Positions 8,482-18,873 of a stretch of 22,171 nucleotides of DNA are shown here, piece by piece. The stretch is from Isotricha intestinalis. Taxonomy: Eukaryota; Ciliophora; Litostomatea; Vestibuliferida; Isotrichidae. The first letter of the stretch is position 1. Each line of letters opens with the position of its first letter. Made by a program: the position numbers and the translations under genes. The stretch covers positions 1-22,171 of the forward strand of contig JAJJLU010003972.1 of NCBI GenBank assembly GCA_023807065.1. Reading direction: 5' to 3'. Below the pieces are notes generated by a model. It was not told the DNA's origin and did no database searches. It saw nothing but the letters and a program-made list of their open reading frames with translations.

Positions 8482-10029
8482 TTATTTTTTTTTTATTATT
8501 TTTATATTTGTTTTAAATTCACAATATTTTAAACATTTTTCTGCATCTTTTTTTAAATCTTCATCCAATATATTATCATACACAATATCAAAGTATCTCA
8601 TTGCTCTAACAATATTTTTATTCCACTTTAATTTTCTAATTCCCTTTTTAAAAATAAAAGAATAATATAAATAATTAATAGATTTAGAACTTGTTAAATA
8701 CCCTTTAAATAATACTTGTCTTAAACCATTAAAAATATCTTTGATATGATAAAATCTATGATCATAAAAAGGAATATTATTTTTAAATAAAAAATCCCAA
8801 ATATCATGAAGAGAAATTAAAATTTTTAATTGAAGAATAGGAATTTTAAATATTTTAGATTTAAATCCAGAAGAATTAATACTATTACCAATAATATCTA
8901 AAAAATATGATAAAACTGATAAATGAATATTACTTTTATTCAAATGAATTAAATCAGATAAAAATATAAATGAATTCACAATAGTAATCATTGGATAAGT
9001 TAAATTATTGCATAAAAATAATAATAAAAACAATAATTTATTATAAAAATTATAATCTTCATAAAAATTTTTGATTAATACTGAATATTCAAAATAATCT
9101 AATTCTATATTCATTTTTAATTTTTCTTTATCCTCTTTTAATTGTTCTTGTATTTTCCTTCTCTTTGCTATTTCTATTGATAAAGCTTCATAATTATATC
9201 CAATTTTATTAAATAACCATTTCATAAAATTATTATAATTTTTTTTTACTTCAATAAATTTTTGATAATTGAGAATTTCTTTATTTTCTTCATTAATAAT
9301 ATCTTTGAATAAATCTGTAAAAATTTGAGATTCATTATTTGAAATTTCATTTCCTAATATAAATTTAAAAAATTTATATTTTATTCTTTTAAATTTATTA
9401 TTATTTTCATATTTATCAAAATCAAAATTTGAAAATAAAACACTTTTTGTTTTAAAAACACCATTAAAAATATCTCTTTCAATAACATATATAATATAAT
9501 CTTCAACATTATTTATTATATTCTTTAATTCAATATTATATTGATTTTTCATTTCATTATCTAAAATTACAGAAAGCCATTCTGCAATTGTTCCATATAC
9601 TATTTTTTCTTTTTTTTCAAGTAATTCTTTATCTTCTTTGACATTTTTTTTAGAAAAAACATCATTCAAATATTTAATTATATCATTTTTTGAAATATAA
9701 TTATTTTCTGTTATTTTACTTAAAAAAGTCTTCACATAATTATTCTTTTCTGGCTCATTTAAGTTTTCTAATCTTTTTTTTATTATTTCTTTGTTTTGAA
9801 TATTTTTTTTACGAGAATGTATTCCTGCATATATATTTTTTAAAGTAATTTTATCGTCAAATTTATAATATTTATTTAAATAAGATTTAAAATCTGTTAA
9901 TTCAGATGAAGGATATAATGTACATATACTGAATTTTATTTCTGAATATAAACTATCATAAACTATGTTAAAAATGTTGTCTTTTGGTTTTTTATTTTTT
10001 TCAAAAAAAGCATCTTCCACATCTTCCAT
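8482..10029 (-). CDS. hypothetical helical protein, 515 aa
   Basis: I do not recognise this protein. It is Lys/Asn/Ile-rich and mostly helical. A charged N-terminal half contains short segments such as GTIAEWLSVILDNE (about 146). A basic, coiled-coil-like stretch lies near 285-310 (IAKRRKIQEQLKEDKEKLK). The C-terminal half is more hydrophobic, with LLFLLLFLCNN near 335. I read that as a buried helix rather than a clear membrane segment. The long uninterrupted frame in very AT-rich DNA is strong evidence for a real gene. It lies between katanin and the myosin on the same strand, but nothing ties it functionally to either. Confidence 0.85.
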   Translation of the reverse strand: MEDVEDAFFEKNKKPKDNIFNIVYDSLYSEIKFSICTLYPSSELTDFKSYLNKYYKFDDKITLKNIYAGIHSRKKNIQNKEIIKKRLENLNEPEKNNYVKTFLSKITENNYISKNDIIKYLNDVFSKKNVKEDKELLEKKEKIVYGTIAEWLSVILDNEMKNQYNIELKNIINNVEDYIIYVIERDIFNGVFKTKSVLFSNFDFDKYENNNKFKRIKYKFFKFILGNEISNNESQIFTDLFKDIINEENKEILNYQKFIEVKKNYNNFMKWLFNKIGYNYEALSIEIAKRRKIQEQLKEDKEKLKMNIELDYFEYSVLIKNFYEDYNFYNKLLFLLLFLCNNLTYPMITIVNSFIFLSDLIHLNKSNIHLSVLSYFLDIIGNSINSSGFKSKIFKIPILQLKILISLHDIWDFLFKNNIPFYDHRFYHIKDIFNGLRQVLFKGYLTSSKSINYLYYSFIFKKGIRKLKWNKNIVRAMRYFDIVYDNILDEDLKKDAEKCLKYCEFKTNIKIIKKK

Positions 10030-10193
10030 AAAAAAAAATAATTAATTTGAATATTTAATTTAATTATTAACCATATTTAAAAATCTAAAATAAATCACTT
10101 ATTTTATTTTAATTTAATTAATTCATTTCTTCATTAATATATTATTACAAATTTAAAATTTATACTTAATATAAATTTAGCATAAAGAATAAA

Positions 10194-13100
10194 TTAAAAT
10201 TCATTTTTAAAATTTTTTGGAATTTTCATAAATCCAGAAGAAAAATATTTAGAAATATGAGAAATAAAAGGTCCATCAACTAAAAAAAAATAAAAAAATA
10301 TAATATACTTTTATCATCATTCCATTTTTCAGCTAAACAATTTAAAATATCATTGACTTTATTATAATTATAAAACTTTTCTTTTAAATTTCTAACATCA
10401 GCAACAGAACAATAAAAAATAGAAAAATTTCTATTAAAAGAACATAAAATTCTAACAATACCAAATTCTTTTTCATTTTCAATTTCTAAATTATTATCTT
10501 TTAAATAGATTTTTTTAGGTAAATTTGAACAATTATTTTGATTTAAAATTCCAGAAAAATAAATTTCTCTTTTATTAGTTAAAAAAAAAGAAGATCTAAA
10601 ACCAGTTGAAATTTGAATAATTTTTTCTTTTTTACCATTTTCATTTTTAATTTCAACAATTTGAGGATTTAAATTAATTGAATTTTTTCTTCCTAATTGA
10701 CCATAAGAATTATTTCCCCAAGAATAAACATTTCCTATTATTGATAAACAAACTACATGTTTAAAACCACAATTTATTTGAATTATTCTTTCATTATATT
10801 TTGATAATGATATTATTTCTTTAATATTCAATATACTTTTCTTATTTTTCTCTTCTTTTCTTTGCTCACTTTCATTATATATATTATTTCCTAATGAATA
10901 ACATTTTCCATTTTTATTTAATAATATTGCAAAATTTTTTCCTGTTGATATTTTTTCTATTTTTAATTTTTTGTCTAATAATAATTTTTTGGGAATTGTT
11001 AAATTTTCATTTTTTGAAAAAGTATAAAAATAAATTTCGTTATTTTTAGTAAGAAATAAATTGAAATTTTCTGTTGATTTAATATCTAAAATTTGATTTT
11101 GAAATTTATTTAAAAATTGAGGATAATTAGTTTTTATGTTATTTCCAATTCCTAATTGTCCTTTCTCATTATTTCCAAAGGAAATTAAACTTCCAGTTTT
11201 ATCTAATAAAATAGTATAATCATCTCCTAAAATAGCTTTAATAATATTATTATAATTTAAAGGAATATCAATATTATTTTTTTTATAATTTAAAACAGGA
11301 AGAATAATTTTTTCATTATTATTATTTTGATAAATAAAATTAATATTAGTATCATATGAAAAATCCCCACATTGACTATAATTATTCCATCCCCAAGTAA
11401 AAACTTTTCCTTCATTATTTATTAATAAAGAATGACAATTTCCTACATTAATTATTTGAATTGGAGTTTCATTTTCTAAATTTTTTTTATATATTTTATC
11501 AAATTCTTCTGACCAATTATATTCTGAATTTTCACTACTGTCACTTATAATATCTATATCTATTATTTTTGCAAATATTTTTATTTTCGGATTATATGAA
11601 TTTAATGTTGGTAATTGAAAATTATTATTTAAATTCTTTGTTATTTGGTTTTTTATTGATGTAATATTTTTTAAAGTATAATTTAAACTTCTTTCATTTC
11701 TTGATGTTAGATTATTTGTTTTTAAAGGATTTATTATATTATTTAAATCTGTGTTTATATATAATTGGTTTTTTTTTTTGATATGAAATTCTTTTAAATC
11801 ATTATTAGAGTTTTCAAGTTTATGTGGAAAAAAAATTTTTGTCATATTTTCATTTTGTTTTTCCATATTTCTTGTATTTTCTGGAAAATATACTAAATTG
11901 ATTTTATCAAAAATTTCTTTTTTATTTAATATTGTATTTATATATTTTTGAATTATTAATATATTTTTTCTCATATTTTGATAATAATTTTGAAAAATTT
12001 TAGTTGAAGAATAATTAAATAATTGTTTTGTTTTATTTTTCTTCATTTTAATTTTATAAAAAAAACAATTCATTTGAAATATTTTAATAATATTTTCAAT
12101 CATATTTTTCCTTGAAAATATTTGTGCTTTTTTAATAAAATTTTTATTTTTTTTCCTAATAAGAAAACTAATAAAAAAAGGATTTAATTTAAACCATAAT
12201 TTATTATATTCAAAATATAAAATTTCTTTTTTTGCTTTTTCAATAATTTTTTCAGCAACAAATCTAATTTGTTTTCTTCTTTCTTGTTTTATTTTATATA
12301 TATTAAATTTTAATCTTAATAATAAAAACTCAAATAAATTTTTTTTTTGATGAATAAATTGTTTTGATTTAATTATTCTTAAACTATTTTGAATAAATAT
12401 TATATTATTAATTTTCTTTTTAAATATTTCACTTTGTTTATTTGTAAAATATAATGATTGAATAATATTTATTTTCTTTTTCTTTTTTTGAAAATTTATT
12501 TTAGATGAATTAACTAAAAAAAAATTTTGAATTTGTTTAATCGATTTTTGAATCAAATATACTTTTTGCATTGTTTTAAAATAATGAATAGAACATTTTA
12601 TAATATTAATAGCATTAATTTTCTTATCTAAAATTTCATTTTTCCTAATTTCAAGTAATTGATTAAAACTTTGTTTCATAAAAATTTTATTTTTTCCAAA
12701 TAAACAAACTTCTTCAATTTTTTTATCATTAAAATCTTTTCCTAAAATTTCTTGAATAATATTATTAGAAACTTCTATTAAATTATTATTATCAAATATA
12801 ACATTAACAACAAATTTAAAATTATTATAAAATTCTTGATAAAATCTTCTAATAGGAAAACCATTTTTTCTAACTTGAATAGTAGCTAAAATACCTAAAT
12901 ATTGAATTTGATTAAAAACAAAATTAGAATGAAATAAAAAAGCTTTTTTTTCTTCATTTGGTTTTAAACATCTTATATAATGATGATCACATAATTTTAA
13001 TTCTTTTTTTAAATTTTTCATTTCATTACAAAATTTCATTCCTAAATATTTATTTGTTATTTTAGCATTATTTATATTTTTTCTTTCTTCTAAAATTTCT

Positions 13101-15102
13101 ATTTTTACTTTTTCAAATTCTTCTTTTGATGTAGTATTAGTATAAATCATTTTTATTATTTCATCTTTACTTTCAATTAAACAATCAATAACACTTTCTT
13201 TTATTTCATCCTTATTTTTTTCTATAAAATTTTTACTTAAATATGTTACATTTTTTGCGCTGTGTTCAATAGAAAAATTTAAAGATGAAAATTTTGGAAC
13301 TGAAAATTTATTTTCTTTTATTTTTGGAAATTTTTTATCATTTTTAGGAGGATTTTTTATGTTATTTTCAAAACTTTTTATCATATCATATATTTGACTA
13401 TCTTCTTTTAAATCTCTTAATCTATTAAAAAATATTTTTATTAATCTAATAATATCTTTATTATCTTTATAAGTAGCATCTAATAAATATAATTTATCTT
13501 CTAAATTTTCTTTTTTAAATTCTAATTTATCACTTTCGAAAATATCTTTAATATATAATTGTTGTAATTGTTCATTAGTATAATTAATACATAATTGTTC
13601 AATTGAATTAATATTATCAAAACATTCAAAACCAAAAATATCTAATAATCCAATATATTTACTTTCTTTTTCATCAGTAGTAGAATCTAAATTTCTATTC
13701 AATTTAGTTACAATCCATAAAAATAATTTGTTATATAAATCTTTTGCTAAAGCATCAATATAATTTTTAATTTGATCTTCATTAAATAAACCTCCAAATT
13801 CTTTTTGAATAGGTAAATATTTTTTAGTTAAACTAACTTCAAGTTTATTTTTATCTACATTTAATAAATTACATATATTAATAAATATATCTTCATTTTC
13901 ACAAATGCATTTATCATTATTAACTTTAAATTTAATATTTCCTAATAATAAAACTGAAGAAACAACTTTTAAAATTGTTTTTATATCTTCATCTGAAAAA
14001 TTAGTAGATTTAAAACAATCAATAATTTCATTATAACATTGAATATCATTAATAGAAGAAACTTCAATAATTTGTTCTTCATTAATATTATGCCATAAAT
14101 AATTATAATATTTAAAATCTCTTTTTAAATAAAGTTCATTTAATAAATTATCATCACAACCTTTTAATAAAAAATAAAAAATATGATAATTTCTTTCTTT
14201 ATTATTTAATTCACAAATTCTTGATTTTTCCAATAAATAAGTATTCATAAAAGCACCTTCAATAATATTTGTTTTAGAATTTAATTTAATTTTAACATAT
14301 TTTCCAAATCTAGAACTATTATCATTTCTCACTGTTTTAGCATTACCAAAAGCTTCTAAAATAGGATTACAATTTAATATTTTATTTTCTAAAGAAATCT
14401 CATTGTTATTATTTTTTTTTTTAAATTTACTAAAAAAATAAGTTATACATTGCATTGAATTTTTTGTTGCTTCTGTTTTTCCTGCTCCACTTTCGCCACT
14501 AATAATTAAAGCTTGATTTTTAGAATTATTTTTTAATAAATCTCTTATTGATATTAATACTGAATCATATAAATGAGGTTCTGTTATTTTTTCTCTTAAA
14601 TCTGGATCTTCTTTTTTATGCTTTTCTATATAATATTCTATCATTTTTTCATTATATATATTGTCTATGAAAAAAAAAGGATTAACTATTATTAATGTTG
14701 GTCCTACATTTGTAAATGTTTTTTTCTCTTTTAATCTATTTTTTAAATTAAATAATAAGTCTATTTCATTTATGTCTTTTGTGTTTGCCATATCATCTAC
14801 ATTTATTTCTTTTCCATTTATTATTTCAAGAGTTTTTTCAAAATTTATTATTGAATTATCTGTTAATGTTACTTTTCTTTTTATTTTATCTATTTTAAGA
14901 ACAGTTTTCTTTTTTTTTTTATTTTAGGATTTTTATATAAAAATATATTTACTATTATATATGGGTCTTCTTCTATTGAATTTTTCGATTTTTCATTTTC
15001 AACCCAAATATCATTTCCTATTATTTTATTATTAAATTTTTTACCTTCTTTAATGTAATTATAATATTCTATTGGAAGTTCATTTTCTTTTTTTTTACTC
15101 AT
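10194..15102 (-). CDS. myosin heavy chain with C-terminal RCC1 beta-propeller (three-exon model)
   Basis: Spliced model: 15102-14953, 14908-10309 and 10279-10194, about 1611 aa. Exon 1 and the start of exon 2 hold the myosin N-terminal region. Motor motifs in order are P-loop GESGAGKT (about 188-195), switch I NDNSSRFGK (245-253), switch II DIFGFE (473-478), the actin-binding segment HHYIRCLKPNEE (near 692), and the SH1-helix/converter region (LGILATIQVRKNGFPIRRF, 721-739). Residues 800-1060 are very basic helix with IQ-like fragments. Residues about 1200-1565 carry around seven RCC1 units, for example GKVFTWGWNN, GSLISFGNNEKGQLG and GNVYSWGNNSYGQLGRK. No coiled-coil dimer rod is evident. It is presumably an actin motor carrying an RCC1 interaction or exchange module. 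I recall RCC1-tailed myosins in ciliates but cannot verify this here. Without splicing the gene breaks at both ends. Confidence 0.88.
10280..10308 (-). other. 29-nt intron in the myosin-RCC1 gene
   Basis: On the minus strand the sequence runs from GTATATTATA through a T-rich tract to TTTTTTTTAG. Unspliced, the frame reads an odd YFFIFF and stops at TAG. Removing 29 nt (phase 1) restores the frame and adds 28 residues, starting IDGPFISHISKYF and ending at TAA (10196-10194). Canonical GT-AG ends, a pyrimidine tract and protein-like downstream sequence all agree. Confidence 0.8.
14909..14952 (-). other. probable 44-nt intron near the myosin start
   Basis: The upstream frame (ATG at 15102) runs into TAG after a lysine-rich stretch, while the motor frame is open upstream of its first ATG back to this point. 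A GTAAATAT donor at 14952 and an AAAAG acceptor ending at 14909 remove 44 nt in phase 0 and join DPYII to KTVLKIDKIKRKV, giving a complete myosin N-terminus. A CCTAAAAT branch-like motif lies inside. The acceptor follows a long A run instead of pyrimidines, so a one-base length error in that A run is a rival explanation. Confidence 0.5.
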
Positions 15103-15149
15103 TTATTTATTTAAATTTTTAAATTTTAAAAAAAAAATAAAAATAATTT

Positions 15150-15992
15150 TCATTCAATTTTCATGATTTCATTTCTTAAAATTTCAGATTTACTTGATAA
15201 TAAATTAAATTTTTCAAAACCTCTTTTTCTAATTTCTAATTCTTTTTCTCTTTTATACATTTTATGTCCTTTAACATTTAAACTTTTCATTTCTTGAACA
15301 ATATTTTGAGAACTTTTACTATTTTCATTTATTTTAGTAATTATATTATCTAAATTATTATAAAATGCATTTCTCTTATTTAATTTTATTTTTATATCAA
15401 ATTTTTTTGAAATTTCAGGTTTTAAATATTCATCATTAACAAATAACATTTTTTTATCTTTTTGTAAGTTTTTTTTTATTTTATTAAATATTATTTTATG
15501 ATGATTTAAATTTTCTTTTAAAAGATATTTATTTGTTTCAAAACTTTTATCATTAATTTCTTTTATTTTATTCATCATTTCATCTTTATTTACATAAATA
15601 TTATTATATGATTTACATTTAATTAATTGTAATAAATTTAATTTTGCTTTTTCTTTTTTCTTTTCTTTTTCTTTTATTTTATTTATTCTTTCTGTTAAAT
15701 AATTATTTAAAGTTATTCTTATTTTTTTCTCATTAGCAGATTTATTATTTTTTGGAAGACTTTCATTTAAATTTATTTTTAATTCTGAATTTTCCTTTTT
15801 TAAATGATTTAATAATTTATATGATATTAATCTTGATTTCATTTTGTTTTGAAATAATTTTTCTTCTCTTAATGATATTAAATTATCTTTTACTTCATCC
15901 ATATATTTATTTATTGTTAATTTAATAGGAGGAAGTTTATTTACTTTTGGAAGGAAAAAATTACTTCTTTTCATAATTATTTTTTTTTCCAT
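15150..15992 (-). CDS. hypothetical charged coiled-coil protein, 280 aa
   Basis: I do not recognise this protein. It is Lys/Asn/Glu-rich with predicted coiled-coil stretches at about 85-125 (ERINKIKEKEKKKEKAKLN) and about 215-265. The N-terminus is basic with LPKVNKLPPIKL near 14-25. It ends at TGA, one of only two genes here that do. It lies just 47 bp upstream of the myosin start codon on the same strand, so the myosin promoter must be tiny or overlap this gene's 3' end. No catalytic motif is visible; a structural role is a guess. Confidence 0.8.
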   Translation of the reverse strand: MEKKIIMKRSNFFLPKVNKLPPIKLTINKYMDEVKDNLISLREEKLFQNKMKSRLISYKLLNHLKKENSELKINLNESLPKNNKSANEKKIRITLNNYLTERINKIKEKEKKKEKAKLNLLQLIKCKSYNNIYVNKDEMMNKIKEINDKSFETNKYLLKENLNHHKIIFNKIKKNLQKDKKMLFVNDEYLKPEISKKFDIKIKLNKRNAFYNNLDNIITKINENSKSSQNIVQEMKSLNVKGHKMYKREKELEIRKRGFEKFNLLSSKSEILRNEIMKIE

Positions 15993-16318
15993 TTTTATAG
16001 TTAATCTAAAACAAAATAAATATAAAATTTTTATATTAAAATTTTTTATCCTGAAAACTATAAAAAACTAAAAATATCAATCCCCTTTTTTATACTTCAA
16101 AAAATAAATCATTTAAAAATTAAATTTAAATTATAATATAGTTATTTAATATATATTTTTTGTTTAATATATTTTAAATTGAATTTAAAAATAATAAAAT
16201 ATTGAAATAAATTTATAATATTATAAAATATGCTAAATTTTACCCTTTTAAAAACCTATTTTTTCTCTCTATAAATTATATACAAAAATTTAAATGTTAA
16301 AATTTACAATTTTTCCTT
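15993..16318. other. spacer between two minus-strand genes
   Basis: This is AT-rich sequence with no supported reading frame. It should hold the promoter of the 280-aa gene and the 3' untranslated region of the 283-aa gene. I see only A/T-run background. Confidence 0.55.
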
Positions 16319-17170
16319 TTATAATGAAATAAAATGTTCGAAATATTCTTTTACTAATTTTAACATATTTTGATTTATTTTTGAAATTTGAGATATTATT
16401 TTTCCATATTGAATAAATTTTATTTTTTCCATAATTTGTATAAAACAAGAAACTTCTGATAAAGAAATAATTGATAATTTAATTTGAAAATTTAAATTTT
16501 GATTTTCTAAAAATATTTCAATTTCATTTTCATAAACTTGAAAATCAGAAATTAAAAAATTATTCAAATGGTTATTAATAATATCATTAATATTTATTTT
16601 TTTATTTATTTTTTGATTAAACATTAAAAAAGAAAAAATATTTAAAATAATATGAATATTCTTTTTGATTGTATTAATAGGTCTATTTATCATATTACTT
16701 TCGATAATAATTTCACTTTTATAATTTTTTTTATTATATTCTTTAATCATTGAACATAATTTTTCATAAAAATTATATAATTCATTTTTGATACTTTTTA
16801 TATTTTCAAATTCAATTATTAATATAGTTGAATTATCAATTGAATCAGAATGAAAAGATATTTTTATTATCTTTTCAAATGGAATTTTTTTTTCATTTAT
16901 ATAATTTATTTTATGTGAATATGAAATTAACTTTTCAGAATGAAAAGAACAAAAAGTCATTAATTTAACTTTTAAATCTTTAATTATATAAAATTCTGCT
17001 TTTGCACCATTTTCATCCAAATTTTTTTCGTTTAAAAAATTCAAACTAAATAAATTTTTACATATTAATTTTATTATTTTTTGTTTTGAAAATAAATGAG
17101 AAATTGTTAATATATCTTCTTCAAAATGATAAACAAATAAAAGTCCATTTTTCATAATATTATCATTCAT
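16319..17170 (-). CDS. hypothetical protein, 283 aa
   Basis: I do not recognise this protein. The first 150 residues look like a compact mixed alpha/beta domain with alternating hydrophobic strands (GLLFVYHFEEDILTISHLF, KVKLMTFCSFHSEKLISYS, STILIIEFENIKS) and a following long helix. The strand-rich half ending in a helix is faintly reminiscent of START/Bet v 1-like folds, but that is only an impression. The C-terminal half repeats a strand-then-helix pattern. There is no signal peptide or clear membrane segment. The long open frame and balanced hydrophobic pattern support a real gene. Confidence 0.8.
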   Translation of the reverse strand: MNDNIMKNGLLFVYHFEEDILTISHLFSKQKIIKLICKNLFSLNFLNEKNLDENGAKAEFYIIKDLKVKLMTFCSFHSEKLISYSHKINYINEKKIPFEKIIKISFHSDSIDNSTILIIEFENIKSIKNELYNFYEKLCSMIKEYNKKNYKSEIIIESNMINRPINTIKKNIHIILNIFSFLMFNQKINKKININDIINNHLNNFLISDFQVYENEIEIFLENQNLNFQIKLSIISLSEVSCFIQIMEKIKFIQYGKIISQISKINQNMLKLVKEYFEHFISL

Positions 17171-17275
17171 TTCTAATTATTAATAATAAAACTTTAAAAA
17201 AAATAAAAAAAAAAAAATGAAAAATATAATTCTTTACAAAATAAAAAAATTAAATATCATATAAAAAAAAATTTG

Positions 17276-18178
17276 TCAATAATTATTATCTTGATTTAAA
17301 TTTTGATATAAAAAATTATCCCCAGATGAAGGAATAATAGTATTTCTTTGTTTATCATCTCTATCATTAATTTTATCTAAAATTTGATAATCTTTTAAAT
17401 TTTTTTCTCTCATTGAATTTATTTTTTGATTTCTATTTTTATTGAAGAATATATTTTCTCTAATTTTAGAATCATCACTTTCATAATCTTCATAATTATA
17501 ATAATTATCTTCATAATATTCATTAATATTACTTTCTGTTGTTGTTTGAGAAAATTCTTCTTCAAAATTTATTTTTGGTTTCAATAAATATTTTAATTCA
17601 TCAAAATTATTAAATATATTTTTTATTATTAAATTCATTCTTTCTGAATTTTTAATTTTTTTCTTTTTATTTTTTATTTTTAATTTTTCTATTTTTTTCA
17701 TTAAATGATCATTTTCATAATCTAATTGTAAATTTTTATCCATTAATTTTTCTATATTTATATTTATTACTTTATTATTTGAATTATAATTTGTTGAAAT
17801 TGGAGTATTTTCTAAATATTTTAATCTTTCTTTTAAAGTTTTTTGTTCTTTTCTTAATTCTATATTTTCTTTATAAATATCATTATTAAATGTATTTGAT
17901 GATAATGTAATAATATTTTTTTGAGGAATTTTTAATTTTATTTGAAAAGAATTTAATAATTTTTCCATTGAGTCAATTAATTTATTTGAATCTTCAAAAT
18001 ATTTTTCTTCATTATTTTCTTTTGGAATTTGAATTATATTATTACTTAAATTTTTTTCTGTGTTCGTGTAATTATTTTCTAAATCTGATGTTGTTATTCT
18101 CTCTTCTTTTTCTATTAATTTACCATCAGATCTATGTCTATTATGATAAAAATTCATTTTTCTTGGACTTCTTTTCAT
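17276..18178 (-). CDS. hypothetical coiled-coil protein with acidic Tyr/Asn tract, 300 aa
   Basis: I do not recognise this protein. The N-terminus is basic and Arg/Ser-rich (MKRSPRKMNFYHNRHRSDGK). Coiled-coil segments lie at about 105-127 (IELRKEQKTLKERLKYLE) and about 145-185, the latter ending in a Lys-rich run (KLKIKNKKKKIKNSE) that could be a nuclear-localisation-like stretch. A Tyr/Glu/Asp/Asn tract follows near 220-235 (NEYYEDNYYNYEDYESDD), then a disordered charged tail. It ends at TGA. The layout suggests a scaffold or cytoskeletal adaptor, which is inference only. It is 105 bp from the 283-aa gene on the same strand. Confidence 0.8.
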   Translation of the reverse strand: MKRSPRKMNFYHNRHRSDGKLIEKEERITTSDLENNYTNTEKNLSNNIIQIPKENNEEKYFEDSNKLIDSMEKLLNSFQIKLKIPQKNIITLSSNTFNNDIYKENIELRKEQKTLKERLKYLENTPISTNYNSNNKVININIEKLMDKNLQLDYENDHLMKKIEKLKIKNKKKKIKNSERMNLIIKNIFNNFDELKYLLKPKINFEEEFSQTTTESNINEYYEDNYYNYEDYESDDSKIRENIFFNKNRNQKINSMREKNLKDYQILDKINDRDDKQRNTIIPSSGDNFLYQNLNQDNNY

Positions 18179-18442
18179 TATAAATGTAATTATATCATTA
18201 ATAATTATTATTTTTAAGGAAAATTAAATATTATTTTTTATTAAATGAAATAATATTTTCTTTATTATTTTTTATTTATATAATCCATATTCATTTTTTC
18301 TTAATTTAATTTATGATAGAAAGTTTATTTTTTAAATATTAATTCTTTGAAATATAAATTAAACAATAAATATTTTTTATATATAGAATATTTAATTTTA
18401 GATTTAATCTTTAATTAATAATGTATAATAATTTATTATGAT

Positions 18443-18724
18443 TTATAAATTCATTGTATCCATAAATTCTGTTATATTATCAATTTCATATTTTGAAGAG
18501 TAAATTCGTTTAAATTTATTTTCTAAAGATCTTATTTGAACACATTCATATTTATCTTTATTTCCTAATTTCTTAAAGTAATATAATTTGAAACTTGTAA
18601 ATAAAAATAAAGCTCTTCCATTAAATTCTATGTGATTTATTTTTTCATTATTAATAAATGAATGATTACTATATTTTATTATTGAACCTTGTTGAATATT
18701 ATTTAAAAATTCTTCTGAATTCAT
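18443..18724 (-). CDS. small hypothetical protein, 93 aa
   Basis: I do not recognise this protein. It has a protein-like mix of residues instead of the Lys/Asn/Ile bias of chance frames: GRALFLFTSFKLYYFKKLG (about 36-54), then CVQIRSLENKFKRIYSS and an acidic end. No signal peptide or membrane segment is clear. It starts at the first ATG and shares strand and spacing with the genes to its left. The composition and use of Cys, Gly and Phe support a real small gene, but 93 codons alone is not proof. Confidence 0.6.
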   Translation of the reverse strand: MNSEEFLNNIQQGSIIKYSNHSFINNEKINHIEFNGRALFLFTSFKLYYFKKLGNKDKYECVQIRSLENKFKRIYSSKYEIDNITEFMDTMNL

Positions 18725-18873
18725 TTTAAGTTTAAAAAAATAAAAATTGGATAATAAATTAAAAACTTATTTTTTTATAGAGAAAAAATAAAAAATAATT
18801 TTAAAAATAATACAATTTGAATTTTAATTGATTTTTTTATTTACATTAATCCTTTTACATTGTCATCTAAATG

